Source of the DNA: Eledone cirrhosa
Lineage: Eukaryota; Mollusca; Cephalopoda; Octopoda; Eledonidae
DNA: 64,000 bases
Direction of reading: 5' to 3'
Assembly: GCA_964016885.1 (NCBI GenBank)
Contig: OZ024743.1
Span: 184,505,903-184,569,902, forward strand
Below, one piece after another: positions 41,450 through 52,384 of this stretch; within the stretch, counting starts at the first letter, position 1, and every line of letters starts with the position of its first letter. Both the position numbers and the translations under genes were made by a program. Under the pieces are notes generated by a model. It was not told the DNA's origin and made no database searches. It saw only the letters and a program-made list of their open reading frames with translations.

Positions 41450-41653
41450 TTAACCATCTTGATACCCAACAGCCTTTGCTTTTACAACATAAAACTGTTC
41501 ATTTTAAGATGTTTAGAATTATCAAAAAACTTTTGTGTTAAGTTTGTAAGAAAGTTAATTATAGTACTAAATCCATCCAACTTATTATTTTCAAAATTAT
41601 TCCCAAATCATAAGCATTACCTTTTATTAGAAATATGTTTATGAAAGGGTTAA
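41450..41653 (-). mobile_element. piggyBac-like MITE, complete, 204 bp
   Basis: TTAA at 41450-41453 and 41650-41653 bound it. On the minus strand it starts TTAACCCTTTCATAAACATA and carries ATTTCTAATAAAAGGTAATG and GATTTAGTACTATAATTAAC. Confidence 0.85.
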
Positions 41654-42149
41654 TCATTTCCATTAAATAACTAAACAAATAGTATGTTCTTTGAAAACAA
41701 ATCTAACTAAAGATACTTTGACACTTAAAGCTTTTCATTTCAGATATACAAATTTATATATTAGTATATTCATGTATTGTTGGTAATACTTCTATCACCA
41801 CACAAACCAATCACTTTAAATTGATTTAACTGTTTAGTTTTCCCTTTATGCCAGTGGGTACATAAAGCAACTCATCTGTACTTCATAAATGAAATGCAAT
41901 GAGTTTTGTATTTTCTTTCTATATTTCTTTTCTCTTATTCCTTTGTTTTTATTTACTTTTTAAATAAAAAAGTATTTTGCAATATTTTCAGTTTTGAATT
42001 TATATTTTCAAAAATATGTTTTGTTACAGCTCTACAAGGGTGCATCAGTTTTTTTAGGACATTTGCATGAATTTAGATACAAATTGATACAAATATCATA
42101 ATACATTAATGATATCTATTCAATGAATCCTGTTTGCTTCAATATGGGA
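41654..42149. other. No gene recognised
   Basis: AT-rich sequence without recognised features. Confidence 0.45.
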
Positions 42150-44575
42150 TCTTACTAGCTGAGAAATGGATAGATAAAGTGACAGAATCATCAAGCTGAG
42201 ACTAACTGTAAGAAATAGACAGATGTAATTATTGTCACCATTCTATGTTCCAGAGGCAAGATTGAGTAAAAAAAACAAAATGTAAAGTTCTTCATAGAAC
42301 CTGTCTGACAACTTCAGGTTCCGATAAAGGTAACCTCACTTGGCTGGCGACTTCAATGGACATGTGGGGCAGTACCAGGATGGATTCAGTGGCTATGGTT
42401 ATGGTTCAAGAAATGAAGAAGGACCGAGACTCCTGGAATTCTGTGACACATGAACTAACCATTCAGAAAACCAACCAGCCATCTAATCTCATATTAATCA
42501 GAACACAAAAGCCAAATGGACTATTTACTTGACAAGACAGACTATAATAAATACTAAAGTCTTCCCTGAAGAGGAATGTACTGCTCAGCACAAGCTAGTT
42601 ATTGGTGACATCAAAATAAACATGAAACAATGAGACAGAGGGTCTGGAAGCTAAAGGACATCTCAATTAAATATAAGTTTAGAAAGGGTTCTATGGGATG
42701 CATTTGATCAAAGTGATGAGCTAAATACCTATAATGTAGAGGACAACTGGAAATTCTTATGTGACAACCTTTTGCAAACTACTAATGAGACTTGTGGCTG
42801 GAGTAGAGAACCAGCCAAACAGGGTGATCTGGTGGTGGAACAGTTCAGTAGATGGAGCCATCAAAGCCAAGAGACAGGCATGGAAAGACTGTAAAAATGG
42901 GGGTAGCAGAGATTGGTACCAGGTGACTAAGAAAGAAGTTAGGCAACAAGTATACACAGCTCGAAAAGTAGCTAAAGAAAAAGTTTGTCAACGTTAAAGA
43001 AACAAAGTGATGAAAAATGGTAAAGCTGCAAGATCATCAGAGATAACTGCTGAGATGCTAAAAGCATCGGGAGAGGTAGGAGTCAAACTCTCTTAGTCAA
43101 TCAGGTAATACATGACGATGTCATACCCAATGACTGGCATAGCAGTACAATAGAAAATTGCTACAAGGTGCAATGGTGATGCCCTAGAGAGGAGCAACTA
43201 TAGAGGAATAAAACTAATGGAAAGAGTTATAGTGCAACTAATTAGAGAAAGAATCAAATTATATGGGATGCAGTTTGATTTCATGCCTTGGAAAAGTACT
43301 ACACATGCCCTCTTTTTAGTGAGGCAACTATAAAAGATCTTAGCCAAAAATAAGCCACTATACTTAGCTTTCATTGACCTAGAAAAAGCGTTTGACAGAA
43401 TACTCCAATATATTATCTAGTAGTCCTTAAGGAAATTAGGTGTAGAAGAATGGTTGGTGAGAGCAATGCAAGTCATATACAGAGAAGCTGTCAGTAAAGA
43501 GAGAGTAAGAAATGAGTTTAGTGACGAATTCAAGGTTCAGTTTTTAGCCCGCTACTATTCATTATAGTCCTCCAGGCTATAACAGAGGAGTTTAAGACTG
43601 GCTGCTCACAAGAACTTCCCTTTGCAGATGATTTGGTCCTTATAGCTGAATTAATTGAAGACCAAGCAAATAAGTTCTAACTTTGAAAACAATTTATAAT
43701 CAAAAGGCTTGAGAGTAAACCGCTAAAACTAAAGCGCTAGTGAGTAGGAAAGAAGTTAGGACCCTGATTCCTGCAGGGAAGTGGCCATGTTCAATATGTA
43801 GAAAGAGTAGGCATAAAATACATACAATGTACACAATGTAAATCTTAGGTACACAAGAGATGTAGTGGGACAATGTGTAAGCTAATAGGAAGGGAAAACT
43901 TTGTTTGTAAAAGATACACTGGGGTAACCGAGGGGAAGATAATCAGTAATGTAAGCCTATTCGAGCCAGAGGAAAAACCCATAGAAGTGATAACTTCTGC
44001 TCTCTAGGCAACATAATTAGCAATGGAGAAGGGTGCTCTGAGAGCATAATAGCTGGAATAAGGATAACATGGAAAAAGTTGAGAGAGCTACTCCCACTGT
44101 TGAGCACAAAAGGTTTCTCCCTACATTCAAAAGGACAACTGTATGATGCCTCTGTGCGAGGTGTGATGCTTCATGGATTGTGACTGAGGAGGTCATACAT
44201 AGACTAGAAAGAAATGAAGCAACCATGCTTCATTGGATGTGCAATGTAAGTGTGAGAAAGAGACAGAGCTTGGATGAGTTGAAGAAGTTGGGTTTAAGAG
44301 GAATCCGAGGTAGTGTGCTGGAGAGAAGACTGCATTGGTTTGGACATGTGATGTGCATAGACAATGATCATTAGGTGAAGAAGTAGCACAAAATGCCAGT
44401 GGAAGGAAGTTGTAGTAAAGGTACACCACCAAAGACCTGGGTAGAGGTTGTGAGAACTGACCTCAAATCACAGATGTGATGACAAAAGATTGCAACATGT
44501 GGAGAGATGCCATGCTGAGAAGTACCCATCCAACCCATGCAAGTGTAGAAAAGTGGATGTAAAAATGATGGTGAT
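42150..44575 (+). mobile_element. Old LINE-II-like copy, heavily decayed
   Basis: Plus strand. Endonuclease traces (LLAEKWIDKV at about 42155; [20 protein letters not shown] and RNEEGPRLLEFCDT at 42340-42450), linker (WNSSVDGAIKAKRQAWKDC), RT ([18 protein letters not shown] at 43370, ADDLVLIAE at 43625), finger relic at 43760-43870, C-terminal domain (RLHWFGHVMCIDNDH, about 44320-44374) and a tail AAGTGGATGTAAAAATGATGG. Many stops and frame changes. Older than the other LINE-II copies. Confidence 0.88.
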
Positions 44576-44604
44576 GATAAGAAATATATATAGAATATAA
44601 TATA

Positions 44605-45000
44605 AATGTTATATGTTTTTTCCATGATTGCATGGGTTTGACAAGTCTTCTCTTGCCACTTCTCATGATCCGTTGCCATCTCCTTTGTGAGGATCAACCT
44701 CCTGAAATCAGACTTCACCATATCTTCCTCTTTCACATGTTCCGTTCAGTTGGATTGCTTGACACCTTTTTACCCAACTGTCTACACATGTCTATTCTAG
44801 CTCAGTTTTTTCTTTTGCACAATACAGCTAATTCTTTTTACTCAGTTTTCCTTGCAGTTTAATTCTGCTCCATTGTTTATGACACTAACATTATTTATCC
44901 AGCAGAGGCATGCTCACTTTATTTCTTTTCAACCTTCACAAATTCTCAGCATTTAATATGAATGTTATGCTACCAACTGAAACCCTGCAATATCATTTGT
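44605..45000 (-). mobile_element. Old LINE C-terminal fragment, tail-to-tail with the previous copy
   Basis: Minus-strand relics (MKEEDMVKSDFRRLILTKEM; later KKRLRW-type and LHGS-type positions) of the LINE-II C-terminal domain. It faces the plus-strand copy across a short AT spacer at 44580-44604, forming an inverted pair. Confidence 0.75.
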
Positions 45001-45099
45001 TTTAATTTAATTTTGGTCTTACAGGGTGGACTGGGTTCTTTTTGTCATGCCACCAGAAATAGCTACTTTATAGCGGTAAAACAGTTTATATTTCCTCAA

Positions 45100-45622
45100 A
45101 ATCTGTAAAATAATATCATGCAATATAAGACCAATAAGTTTCAAAAAGCTGGTACAATACAGTAGAAATATATAAAGGGCAAAGGCTAACAAATAAAACA
45201 AAACAAAGTAATGTTTTACCCAGTGTATTTCAACATGATATTTCAGAGATATATCATCTTTTCAAATGTAAAGTAGAAATGGTTCTGAACAAAAACAAAC
45301 AATCGATGTGTTCTTCCTTAACTGGTCTATGTGTCTGAAATACATATGCATGAAGTCGTTATAGTTGCCAGTATGCTTTGTGCATTGCCAATCTGTTATT
45401 TTTCTGTGTCTTTTTCTGGTTGGTGATAACGGCCTCTTTGATTCTTAAATTGTCCACATTCCCTTATATTGCCTCTATGGTGCCCTGAAATATCACATTG
45501 AAATATGCTGGGTAAAACATTACTTTCTTTTGTTCCATTAGTCATCTTATGTCCTTTATACAGTTCTACTGCATTGTACTGGCTTGTTGAAACTTATCAA
45601 TCTTTTATTACATATCTCACAG
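45100..45622. mobile_element. Foldback/MITE element with ~140-bp inverted arms
   Basis: The left arm, about 45103-45246 (AAAGCTGGTACAATACAGTA; GTAATGTTTTACCCAGTGTA; CAACATGATATTTCAG), is inverted at 45485-45622 (CTGAAATATCACATTG; GCTGGGTAAAACATTAC; TACTGCATTGTACTGGCTTG in order). The arms are about 85% alike. No coding content in the 240-bp centre. Confidence 0.85.
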
Positions 45623-45802
45623 TGCTTCATATATCTCACTATACTACTTTATATATTGCATTCAATTGATTAAAGTAAATAAAAAATTAATGGCTTGTCT
45701 CCTTGTTGGTCTTAAATTCTAATGCTTTGGGAGATTTTAATTAGATATCAACATTGGGTAGTCTCAGGGAGGTTAATATTAAAAAGATTATATGAAATCA
45801 TC

Positions 45803-47262
45803 ATCATCATCATCATCATCATTTTACGTCTGCTTGCAAGGGTGGGACGGGTCTTATTCAGCACAGCATCTCTCCACTTGTCACGGTCCTTCGTCATCTC
45901 CACCGTGAGCTTCAGCGATCTGAGGTCTGTTCTCACCACCTCCGCCCATGTTTTTCGTGGTCTACCTCTACCACATCTTCCTTCAACTGGCATTTCCTGT
46001 CACTTCTTCACCCATCGGTCATCCTCCATGCGCATCACATGTCCATACCACCTCAGTCTCCTCTCTCGCACACTACATTCTATCCCTCTCAGACACAGTT
46101 TCTCTCTCAACACATTCATGCTGGGTCGTTCACGCACATTGACATTGCACGTCCAATGGAGCATGCTTGCCTCATTTCTCTCCAGCCATCGCATATCCTC
46201 TGCAGTTGCAGCCCATGTCTCACTACCATGCAGCATCGCGCTCCTTACACAGGCATCATATAACCGGCCTTTCATACGCAGGGAGAAACCCTTCTTCGTC
46301 AGCAGAGGAAGCAGCTCCCTAAACTTCTTCCAACCCGTCCTTATTCTAGATACTATGGCCTCGGAACACCCCTCCCATGCTAATCTGATCACCTAGGTAC
46401 TGGAAGCTATCCACCACTTCTATAGCACCCGCCTGCATTTGAAAAATGTGTCTATCAGTGCAACTTCTACTGTCTAATTTCCCTGTACATCTACTGCATA
46501 TGTATTTCTCCCTACCTGTTAGTTTACCTGCTATCCCACTACATCTCTTGTGTACCCAAGATCTGCATTGCGTACATTTTATAGAATTTATGCCAGTTCC
46601 TTTTCTGCATATCGAACATGACCATTTCCCTGATGGAATCAGTGTTTTGTCCTCTTTTCTACTCATCAACACTTTTGTCTTAGCTAGGTTCACTCTCAGT
46701 CCTCTTGCTTCCAACTGCTGTTTCCATAGCCAGAATTTATTCTCTAGCTCCTCTACTGATTCTGCTATAAGAACCAGATCGTCAGCATAGAGAAGTTCCC
46801 ATGGACAGCCAGTCTTAAACTCCTCTGTTATGGCTTGGAGGACTATAATGAACAACAGCGGGCTGAGGACCAAACCTTGATGTACTCCTACTTGTATCTG
46901 TGATTTGTCACTAAACTCCATTCCTATCCTGACTTTACTGACAGCACCTATGTACAAAGTTTTCACTGTCCTCACAAGCCATTCATCAACACCTAGTTTC
47001 CTTAGGCCTTCTCTAGGTCAACAAAGGCTTATTCTTCTCTAAGAACCTCTCTTGTAATTGTCTCACCAAGAAGAGGGCATCTGTTGTACTTTTCCCAGGC
47101 ACAAAACCAAACTGCATCTCATCTAGTTTAACTCTTTCTCTAATTAGTTGTGCTAATATCCTTTCTGCCACTCTCATAACCTGATCCATCAGTTTTATAC
47201 CCCTACAATTGCTCCTCTCCAGAGCATCCCCCTCACCTTTGTAACAATTTATGAGAATTTAT
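45803..47262 (-). mobile_element. LINE-II, 3' half of a copy split by LINE-I
   Basis: Minus strand. Tail at 45803; C-terminal domain 46392-46000; PHD-like finger (CSICRKGTG ... [10 protein letters not shown] ... CSRC) at about 46620-46480; YADD codons 46789-46778 intact; motif B VGVHQGLVLSPLLFI; RT region broken by a roughly 37-bp deletion near 47006. It ends AATTTATGAGAAT, exactly where the minus-strand LINE resumes at 50541. Confidence 0.93.
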
Positions 47263-47288
47263 GAGGAAGAGCAGGAGAAATCGTAGAA

Positions 47289-47894
47289 ATGCTAGAGCGA
47301 AAGGAAATTGATGTATGCTGTGTGCAAGAGACTAGATGGAGAGGAGAGTCTGCTAGAGTCCTTGTAGGAAAAAGTCGGTGCTACAAATTTTTCTGGGTGG
47401 GAAATGACGATGGGATGGGTGGTGTAGGTATACTACTAGCTGACAAGTGGGTAGATAAAGTAATCTCAGTGTACAGGGTAAATACAAGAATCATTAAACT
47501 CAGACTAGTCCTGAATAAAACAATTACCACAATAATATCAGCTTACGCACCCCAATCGGGGCTGCCAGATGAACTTAAGGATAGGTTTTACGAGTCCCTA
47601 ATGCACACTACTGCTCTAACAGACGACAATGACTTCCTAATCATCGCAGGAGATTTTAACGGACACGTAGGTAAACACTGCGACGGCTTCAATAGACTAC
47701 ATGGAGGCCATGGGGTTGGCACAAGAAATGAGGAAGGATTCAGACTTCTAGAATTCTGCAACGCCAATGACATGTCGATATGTAACACAAACTTTAAAAA
47801 ACCCGACAACCACCTGATCACCTATAGATCAGGGGAGCACTCTAGTCAGATAGATTTTATCCTCATAGAGGACGTGACAGATGGACGGTCGTAA
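47289..47894 (+). CDS. LINE-I endonuclease domain ORF (201 codons)
   Basis: AP-type endonuclease that nicks target DNA for reverse transcription. The first catalytic strand (NVGTL in sister copies) is lost by 5' truncation. Present are CVQETRW (catalytic Glu), [20 protein letters not shown] (catalytic Asp/Asn) and SGEHSSQIDFIL. The frame ends at 47894. A one-base loss near 47870 shifts the rest (VNTKAFPSEECTSQHSLVV, with the last catalytic His) into the next frame. Mobile-element protein, not a host gene; inactive as it stands. Confidence 0.85.
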   Translation: MLERKEIDVCCVQETRWRGESARVLVGKSRCYKFFWVGNDDGMGGVGILLADKWVDKVISVYRVNTRIIKLRLVLNKTITTIISAYAPQSGLPDELKDRFYESLMHTTALTDDNDFLIIAGDFNGHVGKHCDGFNRLHGGHGVGTRNEEGFRLLEFCNANDMSICNTNFKKPDNHLITYRSGEHSSQIDFILIEDVTDGRS

Positions 47895-48193
47895 ACACAA
47901 AAGCCTTCCCTAGTGAGGAATGTACATCCCAACATAGCTTAGTTGTCAGCGACTTCACAGTCAGAACTAGACGAACCTGGAAACAGAGGCCAACCTGGAG
48001 AAGAAAGATCTGGAAGCTGAAAGACCCCTCAACCATTAACAGATTTAAAGATATTTTACTCAACGCCTACGACAGTAAAGAAGAACAGATAAAGACATTC
48101 AATGTAGAAGAGAACTGGGAGTTCCTAAAAAATAACTTACTAGAGGCGACGGATGAGGTCTGTGGCTGGAGTAAGACCTCAAGCAGGAGGAGA

Positions 48194-50149
48194 GTGACTT
48201 GGTGGTGGAACAATAAGGTAGATGAGGCAGTTAAGGCCAAGAGACAGGCATGGAAAGAATGGAAGAACGGGGGGAGCAGGGTACATTGCATAGAGACCAA
48301 GAGGGAAGCAGAGGATAGAAAATTCAAGCATGTTTTGCAACGTGAGGACCAGAAACAGGAGGTGTTCAAGATTACGAGGCAGTGTGTCAGAGAGAGTTGT
48401 GATGTCATTGGAGAGAAGTGTATCCGTAATGATAAAGGTGAGCTTGCCCTCACAAGTGCTGAGAAGAAAGATGCATGGAAGAGTCATTATGATAGATTAC
48501 TAAATGAGGAGAATGCATGGGAAGAAGAGACCCTACCCCAAGTAGACCCTATAGAGGGGCCAGCAGTACAAGTCAGCAGCAACGTAGTAAGTAAGGCAAT
48601 CAAAGATATGAAGATGGGGAAGGCAACCGGTCCATCGGGTATAGCTGCCGAGATGCTGAAGGCATCTGGGTCTGTAGGTCACACTATAACCACACGTATT
48701 GTTAACCAGGTAATACTAGAAGGTGTCATACCAAAAGATTGGTGCAGTAGCATCATTGTCAACTGCTACAAAGGTAAAGGTGATGCACTAGATAGAGGAA
48801 ACTATAGAGGTATAAAGCTAATGGACCAGGTCATGAAAGTAACAGAAAGAGTTATAGCACAGTTGATTAGGGACCGGGTGAAACTAGACGAGATGCAATT
48901 TGTGTTTGTACCAGGAAGAGGCACCCCTGATGCCCTCTTCCTTGTCAGGCAGTTACAGGAAAAGTACCTAGCTAAAAGTAAGCCACTCTACTTGGCATTT
49001 GTTGACCTTGAGAAAGCCTTTGACAGAGTTCCACGTGCTGTAATCTGGTGGGCTCTTAGAAAACTAGGAGTAGATGAATGGCTTGTGAAAGCGGTACAAG
49101 CCATGTATAGGGGAGCAGTCAGCAAAGTTAGGATTAGCAATGAGTATAGCGAGGAATTTAGCGTACAGGTTGGGGTCCACCAGGGCTCTGTTCTTAGCCC
49201 TCTCCTGTTCAACATAGTCCTGCAGGCAATAACAGAGGAGTTTAAGACCGGATGCCCATGGGAACTCCTGTATGCTGATGACCTCGCACTTATAGCTGAA
49301 TCTATGGTAGAACTAGAGAATAAATTCCAAACTTGGAAGCAGGGACTAGAAAGAAAGGGTCTCAAAGTCAACATGACAAAGACTAAGGTCCTTGTAAGTA
49401 GACGAGAAAACAGAACCCAGATCCCCTCAGGGAAATGGCCTTGCTCAGTATGTAGGAAAGGTGTAGGTAGGAACTCCATTCTCTGCCCCAAATGCAAACA
49501 ATGGGTACACAAGAGATGTAGCGGGATCTCAGGAAGCTTAATTAAGAATGTAGGCTTCACATGCAGCAGCTGTGCTGAGACAGCAAGTAGCAAACAGCCA
49601 CAGGAAACAAGTACCACCAATCTCTGGGCGGGCTCTGTAGAAACAGTAGACAGCTTCTGCTACCTAGGTGACCGAATTAGCAGTGGAGGTGGGTGTTCAG
49701 AAAGTACAATAACTAGGGTAAGAACGGGATGGAAGAAGTTTAGGGAACTACTACCACTGCTAGCTGCAAAAGGCTTCTCCCTCAAAATGAAAGGCAGACT
49801 GTATGATGCGTGTATCCGAACAGCGATGTTGCATGGTAGTGAGACCTGGGCGCTGAAGGTGGAAGACTTACGTAGATTAGAGAGAAACGAAGCCTGCATG
49901 CTCCGATGGATGTGTAACAGTATTATACGCGAACGACAAAGCATAAATGAATTAAGAGAGAGACTGAGCATAAGAGGAATCAAATGCTGTGTGCAGGAGA
50001 GGCGGTTGCGCTGGTATGGACATGTGATGCGTATGAAGGAGGACAGCTGCATAAAAAGGTGCAGAGCACTAGAAGTCGATGGAAACTGCGGAGTGGGGAA
50101 ACCCAAGATGACCTGGGATGAAGTGATAAAAGCCGACCTTACCCAATAA
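48194..50149 (+). CDS. LINE-I reverse transcriptase with PHD-like finger (651 codons)
   Basis: The open frame actually continues upstream of 48194 without a stop, towards 47880. The RT has NYRGIKLMDQ, motif [13 protein letters not shown] (catalytic D271), motif B VHQGSVLSPLLF and motif C YADD (360-363). After the RT a C4HC3 pattern follows: C417, C420, C431, C434, H439, C442, C457, C460, spaced like a PHD finger. Residues 480-651 are the LINE C-terminal domain ([34 protein letters not shown]). Compared with the first copy, about 11 residues are missing after GGSRVHC. A TTA-to-TAA change ends the frame about 22 codons early. The RT core motifs are intact, but the protein is cut off from its endonuclease. 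Confidence 0.9.
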   Translation: MTWWWNNKVDEAVKAKRQAWKEWKNGGSRVHCIETKREAEDRKFKHVLQREDQKQEVFKITRQCVRESCDVIGEKCIRNDKGELALTSAEKKDAWKSHYDRLLNEENAWEEETLPQVDPIEGPAVQVSSNVVSKAIKDMKMGKATGPSGIAAEMLKASGSVGHTITTRIVNQVILEGVIPKDWCSSIIVNCYKGKGDALDRGNYRGIKLMDQVMKVTERVIAQLIRDRVKLDEMQFVFVPGRGTPDALFLVRQLQEKYLAKSKPLYLAFVDLEKAFDRVPRAVIWWALRKLGVDEWLVKAVQAMYRGAVSKVRISNEYSEEFSVQVGVHQGSVLSPLLFNIVLQAITEEFKTGCPWELLYADDLALIAESMVELENKFQTWKQGLERKGLKVNMTKTKVLVSRRENRTQIPSGKWPCSVCRKGVGRNSILCPKCKQWVHKRCSGISGSLIKNVGFTCSSCAETASSKQPQETSTTNLWAGSVETVDSFCYLGDRISSGGGCSESTITRVRTGWKKFRELLPLLAAKGFSLKMKGRLYDACIRTAMLHGSETWALKVEDLRRLERNEACMLRWMCNSIIRERQSINELRERLSIRGIKCCVQERRLRWYGHVMRMKEDSCIKRCRALEVDGNCGVGKPKMTWDEVIKADLTQ

Positions 50150-50540
50150 CACCTCTCAAAGGCGATGACACACGACCGTGACCTCTGGCATCACGCAGTA
50201 ATACAGAGTACCCGACCTCCCATGGGTACAAGCTGAAGCATATAGACAATATGCCCCCACACCCCCACCGCAAGGTGGTCGTGGAGGTGCCACGGAAAAA
50301 AAGCACCCAGCCCACACTGTAAAGTGGATGTGTAGGCGCCACGAAAGAGCAACCAGCACTCACTGTAAATGAAGTTGGTATTAGGAAGGGCATCCAGCTG
50401 TAGAAATCAAGCCAAATCAGTTCCTGTATGAGCAAGGCATGGTCAGCCGACCAGACACTGCCCACAACAGGACAACCCGTCTAACTCATGCTAGCGTGGA
50501 AGAACGGACGTAAAACGGTGATGATGATGATGATGATGAC

Positions 50541-51875
50541 TGCTGCACCAGTCTTTGGGTATGACACCACCATATATAGCCTGATTGATGATACGTGCAA
50601 CCAGTTTAGTGCGTGCGTCCCCTGATGCCTTCAGCATCTCAGCAACTATCCCCAACGGTCCAGCAGCCTTACCATTTTTCATTTTCTTAATCTCCTCTTG
50701 GACCCTATATTCATCAATCTCAATAGCTGGTCCCTCTGTCGGATCTTCTGAGGGTAATTTCTCTCTCTCCCATTCCTTCTCCACATTCATCAGTCTCTCA
50801 TAATGACATTTCCAGGCCTCCTTTTTCTGATCATTCGTGACACTAAGTACACCGGCATCTTTCCGGACACATTTATCTCCAACAACATCCTGATTTGCAT
50901 TGACACACTGCCTTGCAATGTGGAACACCACACGCCTCTGATCTTCCTGTCGCAGAACATTGGCAAACCTCCTACTCTCATCCTCCCTGCGTGCTAAGTA
51001 CACCTGACGTCTAGCTTCTCTCTTAGCGGCTGTATATCCTTCTCTACTCCCACACTTTTTCCAAGCCTTCCATGCTAGTCTTTTGTCTCTAATGGCCCTA
51101 TCTACTGTGCTGTTCCACCACCAGGTCACTCTCTGTCTGGTTGGAGCTCTGCTCCAACCACAAGTTTCATCAGTAGTCTGCAGTAAGTTGTCACGTAAGA
51201 AATTCCAGTTATTATCTATGTCATACGACTCTAAATCGTCTTCTTTTTCGTCATACACATCTTGAAGGGCTTTCCTAAATTTGTATTTTAGTGAAAGGTC
51301 TTTTAGCTTCCAGACCTTTCTTCTCCACGCCTTCCTGTATGTCTCATTCCATCTCTTGCTTACTGAGATATCACTAACGGCTAACCTATGCTGTGGGGTA
51401 CATTCTTCCCCAGGGTATGCCTTGGTATTTGACACCATCTGCCTGTCCCGCTGCCTAACTAGTAAGAAGTCGATCTGGCTTATGTGCTCGCCTGATTTGT
51501 AGGTTATTAGGTAGTTGGCAGGTTTCTGGAAGTTAGTGTTGCAAATAGTCAGTGTACTTGCATCACAGAATTCAAGAAGCCTCACTCCTTCTTCATTTCT
51601 TGAGCTGTAACCGTGCCCACCATGTACCCCAGTGTAACTATCCTGGAGCTGTCCAACATGACCATTGAAGTCCCCTGCTAGCATAACAATGTCTCCGTCT
51701 TCTGTCATTGCGCTTGTTTGTAAAAGTTGCTCGTAAAAGCAGTCTTTCTCTTCTTTGCCTAGGCCTGCTTGGGGAGCATAGGCAGAGATGATTGTCGGTA
51801 GTCTCCTGCCTACAACTAATCTAAGCTTAATTATTCGATTACTAACTCGAACTACCTCTATTGTCTTATTCATCC
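50541..51875 (-). mobile_element. LINE-II, 5' half of the split copy
   Basis: Minus-strand single open frame from about 51880 to 50541: endonuclease from [20 protein letters not shown] through [12 protein letters not shown] and [16 protein letters not shown], linker [16 protein letters not shown], and RT start GKAAGPLGIVAEMLKASG to IPKDWCSS. The frame runs into the (GAT)n of the inserted LINE-I and ends in poly-His codons. It is 5'-truncated in the endonuclease. Confidence 0.94.
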
Positions 51876-52384
51876 ATATGAAAATATATATCATAAACCT
51901 CCCTGCCCCAATAATAAATTTAATTAATCTCGACTTGTAGACAAAGTATCTAATTTTTGTTGTCTCTTTTCAGGGTAACATGGAAAGTAGCAGTGATGTC
52001 ACACATCATGTGATGTATTACTATCTTGTCTTCTGCAAAAGTCAGCTTCATACTAACATAAAACCATGAAAATGAAAGTAACTTTCATTAAAATATTCCT
52101 CGGCATGTTATCATTTTGACAGAAATGAACAAAAAGAAAAAAACAGACAAAAACAACAACACTTTCTTTACACACAAAACAAATCAAACGATAGAAGTGA
52201 ACACTCTGTGTCTGAAGATAAGAGCACCAAGTGTATTTTTAGACTCTTTAAAACTAATACTAATATGGTTTGACAAGGATCTATAATAAGGGTTTGTTTA
52301 TATAATGATACATATGTATGTTTATTTAAAAACAAAAGAAAGAAATTTACATTTCACCAACGTTTGCATATAAAAATAATCACC
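51876..52384. other. No established gene; one weak exon-like frame
   Basis: TCTCTTTTCAG at 51963-51973 resembles an acceptor. The following frame (51974-52069) reads GNMESSSDVTHHVMYYYLVF then ends at TGA after 31 codons. No partner exon was found, so this is only a note. Confidence 0.2.

Larger units (their letters stand above)
47263..50540 (+). mobile_element. LINE-I, near-complete, nested in the LINE-II
   Basis: Plus-strand copy truncated just inside the endonuclease (starts at the [11 protein letters not shown] codons). It contains an endonuclease frame, one frameshift near 47870, an RT/finger/C-terminal frame, the two-unit 3' UTR repeat and the tail GGACGTAAAACGGTGATGATG. The right boundary meets the LINE-II sequence ACTGCTGCACCAGTC at about 50540. 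The best-preserved LINE in the window. Confidence 0.95.

Noticed and set aside
48988..49620. 210-codon minus-strand frame
   Set aside because: Antisense shadow of the LINE-I reverse transcriptase.
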